64,000 bases of DNA from Halanaerobiales bacterium. Lineage in GTDB: Bacteria; Bacillota; Halanaerobiia; Halanaerobiales; DTU029. Positions 17,887 through 25,210 of the stretch are shown here, piece after piece. The position numbers were made by a program, and so were the translations under genes. Numbering within the stretch: position 1 is the first letter of the stretch; the number at the start of each line of letters is the position of its first letter. The notes under the pieces were generated by a model. It was not told where the DNA came from. It ran no database searches and was given only the letters and a program-made list of their open reading frames with translations. Location: positions 34,055 to 98,054 of the forward strand of contig JARRCS010000008.1 in NCBI GenBank assembly GCA_029981855.1. The letters run 5' to 3'.

Positions 17887-18541
17887 CAAGTGTACTTATA
17901 AGAATTAGATTGAATACTGATGTACCTTCTGAACCCCAGTTGATTGACAAGTATATATCAAACCTGGAGAAGTATATAAATGAACCAGAGGATGATCTTC
18001 ACCCTCTGGTTAGAGTTGCTATTATTCATGCCCAGTTTGAAACTATTCATCCTTTTTTAGATGGCAATGGTAGGGTAGGGAGAATAATGATACCTCTATA
18101 TTTATATGACCAGGGAATACTTGATTCCCCCAATCTCTTTATTAGTGAAGAATTAGAGAGAGATAAATATAAATATTATGGATTATTAAATGAGACCAGG
18201 TTTAAAGAGAACTGGAATGAATGGATTATGTTTTTTTACAAGCTGTAAATAGGCAGGCAAAGAAAGGTATTAAGTTGATTAAAGAGATTAATAACCTTTA
18301 TGAACAAGATTTAAATAGAGCGAAAGAAATTATTTCTAGTAGCAGTATTGTAGATCTTGTTAATGCTATGTATAGGTATCCGATATTTACAGTAAACAAG
18401 ATGAGTGAAATCACCGGAATCCCTGATTCTTCTTGCCGGAGGTATCTTAGTAAATTAGTTGATGAAAACATTATTTTTTCAGATGGTAAAGCCAGGGGAA
18501 GAAAATACTATTATTATAATCTGCTTGATTTAATCAGGTAA
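17886..18541 (+). pseudogene. Fic-family protein, N-terminally truncated and frameshifted
   Basis: The Fic core with HPFLDGNGRVGR (the HxFx(D/E)GNGRxxR AMPylation motif) is present, but the N-terminal half expected in a protein of about 370 aa is missing: homology begins immediately after the HEPN stop codon with no ribosome binding site. The frame breaks at a run of seven T (18231-18237). Eight T would join W-I-M-F-F to L-Q-A-V-N-R-Q and continue into a C-terminal winged helix ending at 18541. It is therefore broken at least twice. The frameshift could be a sequencing error; the truncation could not. A shorter Fic polypeptide might still be made from TTG 17910. Confidence 0.85.
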
Positions 18542-18568
18542 AAGGAAAAGCATTTTTAAAATGAACAG

Positions 18569-19351
18569 TTAAAGGTGAGAGTTTAGATAAGCTACAATCT
18601 GCTGATAAATCTCTTTTGCTTCTTTTGACGGGGACATGGACTGGTAAATTTTGTCTATGTAGCCCCGTTTTTTTACTGTTCTGAGACTTGCCTTAAAGTT
18701 GAGGTCATAGATCCAGCCCATCTGCATTAGTTTTAAATCATCCTGGGTTTGAAGTCTTTGATAGTTGATAACCTCTCCTTTTTTCATCTTTTCATAGATT
18801 TCAGGTGTAATACCTCCTTTAGGGGAGAGACCATGGCTGATTTTACTATTATCTTCATTACTATAATAACGTTGGACAAAGATATTCCAGATATCAAGTT
18901 TATCGGCATCCCTGATTAGCTGGGCATATCTTAAGCCAGCCGGATCTTTAGCGAAAGCCTCTTGCGGGATTACCGCTTTGTTGTGATAGGCGATGGCTTT
19001 AATAATTCTCTGGCGGAGAGCCTGCTCGAACTCTGTTAATAAGTTATTTTCAATTAGTATTTTGACCCCCAATTCTGCATGATCCAGTGAGCGGGCATCA
19101 GAAAAGGTCTGATAGCAGGCATATTGTTCAAAACGACCAACATCATGAAAGAGACCGATGATTTGGGTTATAGTTTCTTCCTTTTTAGAGAGTTGTAATG
19201 ACCTGGCCAGTTCTGTTATTTCCTCTAATACCCGGTAGCTATGGTGATATTTTAAATCAATCTGTTTTTGATCTTCTTTATTCTTAAATTGATATCTCTG
19301 TAGATATTGGTTAAACCACTTTTTTAATTCTTCAAATAAATCATCTAACAT
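18569..19351 (-). CDS. HD-domain metal-dependent phosphohydrolase
   Basis: About 260 aa. The HD signature is present: H-H-S-Y-R-V, then G-L-F-H-D-V-G-R-F, D-H-A-E-L-G, A-Y-H-N-K, and D-A-D-K-L-D. These ligate one or two metals in phosphatases or phosphodiesterases acting on nucleotides. Substrate is unknown. A longer frame begins at 19438, but AAAGGA lies 8 nt before the ATG at 19351 and the extra 29 residues look like translated spacer, so the shorter start is used. It is convergent with the Fic pseudogene. Confidence 0.85.
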   Translation of the reverse strand: MLDDLFEELKKWFNQYLQRYQFKNKEDQKQIDLKYHHSYRVLEEITELARSLQLSKKEETITQIIGLFHDVGRFEQYACYQTFSDARSLDHAELGVKILIENNLLTEFEQALRQRIIKAIAYHNKAVIPQEAFAKDPAGLRYAQLIRDADKLDIWNIFVQRYYSNEDNSKISHGLSPKGGITPEIYEKMKKGEVINYQRLQTQDDLKLMQMGWIYDLNFKASLRTVKKRGYIDKIYQSMSPSKEAKEIYQQIVAYLNSHL

Positions 19352-19448
19352 GTATTCCATCCTTTTCTTAATGTTTAAGAATTTTTTTTGCTTCCTGTGA
19401 ACAATTATAATTTTATTTTTAAATCCAGTATATTGCAAGTTAATTTAA

Positions 19449-19733
19449 ATTATCCAGAGACAACGGATTGCTATCGCCCGGGCTATCTTGAAGGATGCCC
19501 CCATTTTACTCTTGGATGAAGCTACCTCTGCCCTGGATACAGAATCTGAATACCTGGTCCAGGAGGCTTTATATCAACTGATGCAAGGGCGGACAACCCT
19601 GGTGATAGCTCATCGCCTGGCTACTATTCAGGATGCCGACTGTATCCTCCTTCTCTCTGAAGGGAGGATTGTAGAAGAGGGTACCCATGATGAACTAATT
19701 GCTGCTGGCGGAATATATTGCCAGCTTTATTAG
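19449..19733 (+). pseudogene. 3' remnant of an ABC-exporter ATPase gene
   Basis: Only the last 90 or so residues of an MsbA-type ABC exporter survive: [10 protein letters not shown] (after the lost LSGG), Walker [14 protein letters not shown]-loop V-I-A-H-R-L, and the usual C-terminal E-E-G-T-H-D-E-L. An in-frame TAA stands immediately upstream at 19446. The membrane domain and Walker A are absent, so this is a truncated gene left by a deletion between the HD gene and this point. A terminator follows. Confidence 0.9.
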
Positions 19734-19817
19734 CAGCAATTTATTCAGGAAGAGGATCAGGTTGATGCCGCTGTTTAGATAATCATTTTCCTATTCTTCA
19801 AATAAAAAGAGTATTTA

Positions 19818-19848
19818 AACCCTGGACGGTTCTTGTTCAGGGTTTTTT
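19818..19848 (+). terminator. Terminator after the ABC-exporter remnant
   Basis: AACCCTG pairs with CAGGGTT around a 13-nt loop and runs into six T. It is probably the original terminator of the lost exporter gene. The rest of 19734-20290 holds the second 166-bp repeat and the left end of the insertion sequence. Confidence 0.8.
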
Positions 19849-19903
19849 CTGGTTGGGATTGGTATAGATTGACATAATAGTTAACCCGAAATATTCATAA
19901 CTT

Positions 19904-20070
19904 ATAACCCCAAGTTTAATAAAGCCCATAATAACAACAATCTACTAAAAACAACTTTTTCACTAAATAAGTGAAAAAAATTCCCTATTAAATATAGAAA
20001 AGAAAGCCCTCATCCTTTATAATTAAAGTAGTCACAAAAAACCATAAAGGAGGGCTTTCTAGTGACTACT
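19904..20070 (+). repeat. 166-bp repeated element, copy 2 (IS left-end-like)
   Basis: Matches 14247-14412. The hairpin arms are 20001-20020 and 20044-20060, TATAAT is at 20018-20023, and AAAGGAGGG (20046-20054) lies in the right arm, 7-8 nt before GTG 20062. From that GTG a 31-codon frame runs M-T-T-I-Y-N-F and onward into the IS1634-type insertion at 20142, so the copy may be the 5' end of an older transposase gene. A promoter inside the left arm gives transcripts with a free ribosome binding site; read-through transcripts would fold and mask it. Confidence 0.75.
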
Positions 20071-20141
20071 ATATATAATTTTAGGATGAATTGCAAGACA
20101 AATGTTAAAATAAGATTTTTTGAAAAAGCCTTGTATTATAT

Positions 20142-22065
20142 CTCATATTCCGCATAACTAATTTTTCCAATTGAATAATAAACCGAGTTTAAATAATTCA
20201 TGAAAATATTGCCAAATGACTGGACAAATTCTCACCAAAATTATATAATAGATTGCAGGATTATGTTATACAACAAATGAGGTGGGAAATATGAGTAAAA
20301 AAGTTGATATTAACGATGTTAATGTCTGGTCTGATGGTAAACTTCAATTAGTTGTTGGTTTGTGTGAAAAAATAGGCATCGTAGATCTTTTTAATAAACA
20401 TTTAGAAAACAATTTAGGTAGACCATCAGATATTCCTGCTGGTATTGAAGCAACAATTATGATTGCTAGCATAGCTGATGATGGGTACAAACCTCTTTCT
20501 TCATTCCAGGATTATTATCGATATAAAGATCTTGAAGGTATTTTTCATTATCCAATAAAGTTATCACAATTAAATGATGACCGATTTGGTCATTTTCTTG
20601 ATGCTTTTTATGAAGCAGGATGCCGTCAAATATTTATGGAAGCCTCAAGCCTTGCCTTTGCTGAGTATGGTTTTAAGATTATAAATATAAACTATGATAC
20701 CACCTCCAAAGTAATGTGGGGCAAATATGAAACTACAAATCATCTAGAAGACGATGGCAGAGATACCAGCTATATCTCTATTGACTTTGGTCATAGTAAA
20801 GATAAAAGAAATGATAAAAAACAGATAAAAATAGGTATAGGTACGGCCAACGGTATTGTAGCCGATGCCAAAGTTCTTTCAGGTAATATGGATGATAAAA
20901 CTTATAATAATCAAAACCTGGAGGATCTTGACCGATTGTTAACACAGATGGATGTTAATCGTAACGAATTCTATTATATTGCAGATAGTGCACTATTTAC
21001 TGAAGAAAATATAGCTAAAGCTAATGACAATAATATTTCTTTTATTACACGAGTGCCTGATAATACTAATTTGGCAAAAGAATTGATGGCTAATCCTTTA
21101 CCAGAAGATGCACAAGTTGTTGAAATTGAAAAAGCAAAGGGAGAACCATCAATATATCGATTGATAGAGACAGAAACTAACTATAAAGGTCATCCCTGTA
21201 AATTTGCCGTTATATATTCCAGTCAATTAGAAGAACCCAAACAAAAAACCTCTCAGAAAAAAGTTGCAAAAGAGAAAGAAAAAATTGCAAAGCGTCTTAA
21301 AAAATATAACAATCGCAGCTTCAAATGCCTCTCTGATGCTGAAAAAGAAATAAAATTGTTGAATGATAAGTTGGTTTCTAAATTAAAATTCCATGACATT
21401 AACTTCTCCATTAAAGAACATAAAATACGCAGACCCGGCAGACCCAGTAAAAATCCCGAAAATGATATAACAAGAATAGAATACCAGCTATCAGCTGAAA
21501 TAATATTGAATGATGTAAAGGTAAAAGAATTTATCCGCCAACAATGTACATTCATTTTAGCCAGTAATGATCTATCTATATCAGGCGAAAAAATGTTAAG
21601 AGAGTACAAAACACAAAGTCAAGTGGAAAAAAGATTCAGGAATCTTAAATCTCCTAAATATATGAATTCATTGTTTTTAAAATCTCCTAAAAGGGTTGAA
21701 GCCCTCGTATATCTACTCCTGATGGTTTTAATGATCTTAACTATTGCTGAAAAAGTTGTACGTAATGGTCTTAAAAAAACTGATGATCTGGTAATTGGTA
21801 TTGATAGAAGAAAGCTAAAACAGCCTACGTTAGATGCAATATTACAGATAATTAATAGAGTCAGAGTTGTTACATATAAAGTTGGCAGAAAAACTTACCG
21901 TGAAATTCGAGAATTAGATGATAGCTGTAAGAAAATCATTAAATTTCTTGGACTAAACGAAAATTGTTTTGCCTGGAATGTGGAGGGTGATACTACTTAA
22001 AAAGATAATTAAAAATGGCAATTTTATACTATTAGAAATTACTATTCATTTATGCGGAATATGAG
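20142..22065 (+). mobile_element. Complete IS1634-family insertion sequence
   Basis: About 1.92 kb, bounded by 16-bp perfect inverted repeats CTCATATTCCGCATAA (20142-20157 and 22050-22065) and flanked by a 6-bp direct repeat TTATAT (20136-20141 and 22066-22071), the expected target duplication. It holds one intact transposase gene. Intact termini and frame point to a recent insertion. It landed inside the short frame that starts in repeat copy 2. Confidence 0.92.
20291..22000 (+). CDS. IS1634-family DDE transposase
   Basis: About 569 aa. The N-terminal 130 residues resemble the DUF4277 domain of IS1634 transposases (L-V-V-G-L-C-E-K-I-G-I-V-D then L-N-D-D-R-F-G). The DDE core shows the first Asp in N-Y-D-T-T-S, the second in Y-I-A-D-S-A-L-F, and the Glu in Q-V-E-K-R-F-R-N-L-K. 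A lysine-rich insertion (about residues 320-350) is typical of the family. ATG 20291 is used because GAGGTGG precedes it; GTG 20282 overlaps that site. Strongly AT-rich compared with the neighbours, as expected for a mobile gene. Confidence 0.92.
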   Translation: MSKKVDINDVNVWSDGKLQLVVGLCEKIGIVDLFNKHLENNLGRPSDIPAGIEATIMIASIADDGYKPLSSFQDYYRYKDLEGIFHYPIKLSQLNDDRFGHFLDAFYEAGCRQIFMEASSLAFAEYGFKIININYDTTSKVMWGKYETTNHLEDDGRDTSYISIDFGHSKDKRNDKKQIKIGIGTANGIVADAKVLSGNMDDKTYNNQNLEDLDRLLTQMDVNRNEFYYIADSALFTEENIAKANDNNISFITRVPDNTNLAKELMANPLPEDAQVVEIEKAKGEPSIYRLIETETNYKGHPCKFAVIYSSQLEEPKQKTSQKKVAKEKEKIAKRLKKYNNRSFKCLSDAEKEIKLLNDKLVSKLKFHDINFSIKEHKIRRPGRPSKNPENDITRIEYQLSAEIILNDVKVKEFIRQQCTFILASNDLSISGEKMLREYKTQSQVEKRFRNLKSPKYMNSLFLKSPKRVEALVYLLLMVLMILTIAEKVVRNGLKKTDDLVIGIDRRKLKQPTLDAILQIINRVRVVTYKVGRKTYREIRELDDSCKKIIKFLGLNENCFAWNVEGDTT

Positions 22066-22135
22066 TTATATATAAAAATCGTGTATTATATATAATTAAA
22101 ATATATATATAACTAAAAAGGATTGGAGGGTAACA

Positions 22136-22831
22136 TTGCTTACTTTAGATAAGGTGAAGAATAATCCTGATTTTCAGCTAATGATCGAACGGGCTCATGA
22201 TTATCTTTCGGAGAGGGGTTATACCGAACACGGTTTTCGCCATGTTAATTATGTTTCCCGGGTAACCGCCTATATCTTGAAAGAATTAGACTATGATGAG
22301 CGCACGGTCGAACTGGGTGCTATTGCCGGTTATCTTCATGATATAGGGAATATGTTTAACCGTAAATATCACGGTGTTTCCGGTGCTCATATTGTCTATA
22401 CAGAGCTGCGCCGGATGGGTGTCCCCCTGGAGGAAATTACAACAATAACTACAGCAATAGCCAACCACGAAGAGGAGATAGGACATGCAGTAAGCCCTAT
22501 TACGGCTGCCCTCATTCTGGCTGATAAGAGTGATGCCCACCGCACCAGGGTGCATAAACGTAATGCCAGTGATATCCACGACCGGGTTAACCTGGCTATC
22601 CGGGATTCAAAGATAGAGGTTGACCCCTACAGGAAAAACATCACCCTCTATATTGATTACGATTCTTCTATCTGTCAGGTTATGGATTATTTCGAAATCT
22701 ATCTCCACCGGATGGAAATGTGCAAGGAGGCAGCTTCCTATCTGGGCTGCCGGTTCAGGTTACTGATCAATAATCTGGAACTCCTCGGACATGTGAATAA
22801 TCAAGTTGCTGCTACCGGGGAGGGGAATTAA
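22136..22831 (+). CDS. HD-domain phosphohydrolase
   Basis: 231 aa. HD-superfamily metal ligands are visible: H-G-F-R-H-V-N-Y, G-Y-L-H-D-I-G-N, Y-H-G-V-S-G-A-H, I-A-N-H-E-E, and L-A-D-K-S-D. A poorly conserved C-terminal part beyond about residue 150 follows. Likely a phosphatase or phosphodiesterase on a nucleotide or similar ligand; substrate unknown. It starts at TTG 22136 with GGAGGG 5 nt upstream, and its promoter region is only 65 bp from the insertion sequence. A terminator closes the unit. Confidence 0.85.
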   Translation: MLTLDKVKNNPDFQLMIERAHDYLSERGYTEHGFRHVNYVSRVTAYILKELDYDERTVELGAIAGYLHDIGNMFNRKYHGVSGAHIVYTELRRMGVPLEEITTITTAIANHEEEIGHAVSPITAALILADKSDAHRTRVHKRNASDIHDRVNLAIRDSKIEVDPYRKNITLYIDYDSSICQVMDYFEIYLHRMEMCKEAASYLGCRFRLLINNLELLGHVNNQVAATGEGN

Positions 22832-22860
22832 AAAAAGATAGCCTTTAAAATGAAACTTAG

Positions 22861-22899
22861 CCCCAGGGGTTTATTAATTAATACCCCCGGGGGTTTTTT
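22861..22899 (+). terminator. Terminator after the HD hydrolase
   Basis: CCCCAGGGGT pairs imperfectly with ACCCCCGGGGG around a 12-nt AT loop, followed by six T. Confidence 0.88.
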
Positions 22900-22921
22900 C
22901 ATATACCGGCATAAAATACCA

Positions 22922-22950
22922 TTGACCTTATTCGATATCTGGGTTATAAT
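22922..22950 (+). promoter_or_regulatory. Sigma-A-type promoter upstream of the SleB-like gene
   Basis: TTGACC, 17 bp, TATAAT. A transcript from here would have a leader of about 220 nt containing the 19-bp tandem repeats. This is the only feature I see in the first part of the 22832-23176 spacer. Confidence 0.65.
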
Positions 22951-23067
22951 TTGCGATGTGCCCCGGAAGCTGGCGAATCTCATTGCTGTTTTTTGCAGGA
23001 GGCTATTTAGGGATTATTAGGATAATCTGTGGTATTATTAGTGCTTTAATATTTATTATGATTATTT

Positions 23068-23140
23068 CTTGTTAAGCTATCATATTCTTGTTAAGCTATC
23101 ATATTCTTGTTAAGCTATCATATTCTTGTTAAGCTATCAT
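23068..23140 (+). repeat. 19-bp tandem repeat, 3.8 copies
   Basis: The unit CTTGTTAAGCTATCATATT is repeated three times in full and once for 16 bases with no mismatch. It ends 36 bp before the ATG of the SleB-like gene, inside its probable leader. Perfect identity suggests recent slippage expansion. There are no spacers between units, so it is not a CRISPR. Confidence 0.95.
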
Positions 23141-23176
23141 GATTTGACTAAAATTAAAGTAAAGGAGGAATCAAAT

Positions 23177-23641
23177 ATGCAGCAGGTTAAACATTACGGT
23201 ATTATTCTATTTCTTCTTATTGTCTTATTAACCGTCATTCCGATGGGCACAGTTCATGCTGGTTGGACTTATGGGAGTAGAGTTTCTTCCTCGGAACGGG
23301 AGTTGCTGGCCCGTGTCGTAGAAGCTGAAGCTGGCGGAGAACCCTATATAGGAAAGGTTAGTGTTGCTGCAGTTGTCCTGAACCGGGTGAGTGACCCGCG
23401 TTTCCCGAACACAATCAGGGGTGTTATTTTCCAGAAATACGCCTTTGAGTCTGTATCTAATGGCTTTATCTGGCGGCTTACACCAGGTTGGGAGACTTAT
23501 AATGCGGTTCAGGATGCCCTTAACGGATGGGACCCAACCTATAGGTCGGTTTTCTTCTGGAACCCATATCGTCAGGTTAATCCCTGGATATGGTCCAGAC
23601 CGATTGTAACACAGTACGGCAACCATGTATTTGCAGTTTAA
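23177..23641 (+). CDS. Secreted SleB-type cell-wall hydrolase
   Basis: 154 aa from ATG 23177. A signal peptide or anchor occupies about residues 7-29 (I-I-L-F-L-L-I-V-L-L then V-H-A-G). The rest is a hydrolase_2/SleB domain: E-L-L-A-R-V-V-E-A-E-A-G-G-E-P (catalytic Glu region), V-S-V-A-A-V-V-L-N-R-V, and C-terminal F-W-N-P. Family members are lytic transglycosylases acting on spore cortex or vegetative peptidoglycan. AAAGGAGG precedes this ATG; the frame extends upstream to 23126 but into the tandem repeats. No YpeB partner is adjacent. Confidence 0.9.
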   Translation: MQQVKHYGIILFLLIVLLTVIPMGTVHAGWTYGSRVSSSERELLARVVEAEAGGEPYIGKVSVAAVVLNRVSDPRFPNTIRGVIFQKYAFESVSNGFIWRLTPGWETYNAVQDALNGWDPTYRSVFFWNPYRQVNPWIWSRPIVTQYGNHVFAV

Positions 23642-23691
23642 TGCTATATAGGTTTTTTTCGGAGGGGTTCGGTTTTCTACCGGATCCCGTT

Positions 23692-25092
23692 TTAATATCG
23701 AAAATAGGTATCATCCTTCAGGTCCTGTAGATAGATATAATCAAACCGCTCTTTTTCCTTTTCTTCTATCTCTGCAAAAAAGACTCTAGCCTCTTCATGA
23801 CACCGGTCACAGGTCAGTCGGGGAATACTTACTGCCAGAATACGATTCTGTCTAAAACTACTGCTGTGTTGAGCCGTGGAGCTGATAATCAGGTATCCGG
23901 GACAGTCAGGACAGACTTTGACAGTTTCCTGCTGGAGCTCGCTGATTCCGTCAGTATCATAATAGATCCTCTTTTCCCGGGTGGAAAAGCGGCCTGTAAA
24001 ATCATAGAATTCCTCTAAATCGACCCGGGAGCGCTTTTGCCAGAGCTGCTGAAGCTCCTCTACCGTTTTTTTAATTGTCTCCGTTATTGCCGGAGACTGT
24101 TTGAGGTCTGCTGGATTGTAGTCTGGTTCGTGGATGTAGCTGTAATCAAGTCCGGCCATTGCTAGAATCAGTCCGACATTGATATAGGGCAGAGCACTCT
24201 CGATGGAATAACCACCCTGCAGGATAGCGATATCAGGATTAAGTTTGGCATTCAATTCGGCATAACCCTGGGCTGATATCTGCATATTTGTCAGGGGGTC
24301 GGAGTAATGGTTATCCTGACCGGCTGCATTAATGACTAGCTCGGGTTTGAAGTCTTCCAGGACGGGGAGTACTAAATTGTCCAGGACGTAATGTAATCCC
24401 TCATCAGAGGTGCCCGGTGGGAGGGGGATATTGAGCGTCCTGGCAAAGGCCCCCGGCCCTCCCAGTTCATCAGTAAAACCGGAGCCCGGGAAGAGGGTTC
24501 GCCCATCCTGATGTAGTGAAATATGCAGGATATTGGGGTCGTGGTAGAAGATTTCCTGGGTTCCATCTGCATGGTGGGCATCGGTATCGACAAAGGCAAT
24601 CTTCATTTTGGGATGGGTTGCCCTGATCCTTTCCACCATGATTGCTTCATTATTTATATTACAGAAGCCGCGGGTCCCGTGGACTACCCGGAAGGCGTGG
24701 TGGCCGGGAGGTCTGACAATGGCAAAGGCTTTATCGACCTTCTTTTCCAGAACCAGCTCGGCTGCCCTGATTGCCCCGCCGGCGGAGATCAGATGGGAGT
24801 CTGTGGCTACATCCTCTACATCGGGCACACAGATATGAACCCTCTGGACATCCTTTTTTCCTGCTCTTCCGGGATTAAATTCGTATATATTCTCAATATC
24901 CATTAACCCTTCTTCAAAGACCTGGTCCCGGGTATAGAGAAGGCGCTCTTCCCTTTCCGGATGGGTGGGTGAAATGGCCCAGTCGAAGGCAGGAAAGAAG
25001 ATAAGGCCGAGAGAATTTCTGGCAGTGGGTTTTCTGCTGCTTAGTTGTCTTTCCCTTTTTGCCGGTGTTTCATTTTTCCCGGTTGCAGACAT
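23692..25092 (-). CDS. Histone-deacetylase-superfamily hydrolase with C-terminal zinc-ribbon-like tail
   Basis: 466 aa. The arginase/deacetylase fold is clear: R-P-P-G-H-H-A (catalytic His pair), V-D-T-D-A-H-H-A-D-G-T (zinc Asp/His), G-Q-D-N-H-Y-S-D-P, and Q-G-G-Y-S-I-E. Bacterial members remove acetyl groups from polyamines or other amides, including acetoin-utilisation AcuC. Beyond residue 370 there is an extra region with C-P-D-C and C-D-R-C pairs about 40 residues apart, suggesting a zinc-binding tail. GAGGTG lies before ATG. Downstream of a hydantoinase-type gene on the same strand; any shared pathway is unproven. Confidence 0.85.
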   Translation of the reverse strand: MSATGKNETPAKRERQLSSRKPTARNSLGLIFFPAFDWAISPTHPEREERLLYTRDQVFEEGLMDIENIYEFNPGRAGKKDVQRVHICVPDVEDVATDSHLISAGGAIRAAELVLEKKVDKAFAIVRPPGHHAFRVVHGTRGFCNINNEAIMVERIRATHPKMKIAFVDTDAHHADGTQEIFYHDPNILHISLHQDGRTLFPGSGFTDELGGPGAFARTLNIPLPPGTSDEGLHYVLDNLVLPVLEDFKPELVINAAGQDNHYSDPLTNMQISAQGYAELNAKLNPDIAILQGGYSIESALPYINVGLILAMAGLDYSYIHEPDYNPADLKQSPAITETIKKTVEELQQLWQKRSRVDLEEFYDFTGRFSTREKRIYYDTDGISELQQETVKVCPDCPGYLIISSTAQHSSSFRQNRILAVSIPRLTCDRCHEEARVFFAEIEEKEKERFDYIYLQDLKDDTYFRY

Positions 25093-25136
25093 TTCTTTTC
25101 ACCTCGATAGTTATAAATTTTTAAAGCCAGAAAACC

Positions 25137-25199
25137 TAGAACTTATAGGACCTTTTTATACTTAATCCTTGAGATTAGGTGTAAAAAGGTAAGGTTCTA
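25137..25199. other. Long imperfect hairpin between the hydantoinase and deacetylase genes
   Basis: ACCTTTTTATACTTAATC (25149 region) pairs with GATTAGGTGTAAAAAGGT, with further GAAC/GTTC pairing outside it. On the coding (minus) strand no T tract follows directly, so it is not a standard terminator. It could process or stabilise mRNA between the two genes. Confidence 0.5.
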
Positions 25200-25210
25200 T
25201 GAATATGGAA

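Noticed and set aside
23068..23140. Possible CRISPR array
   Set aside because: The 19-bp units are directly adjacent with no spacers, and no cas genes are present.
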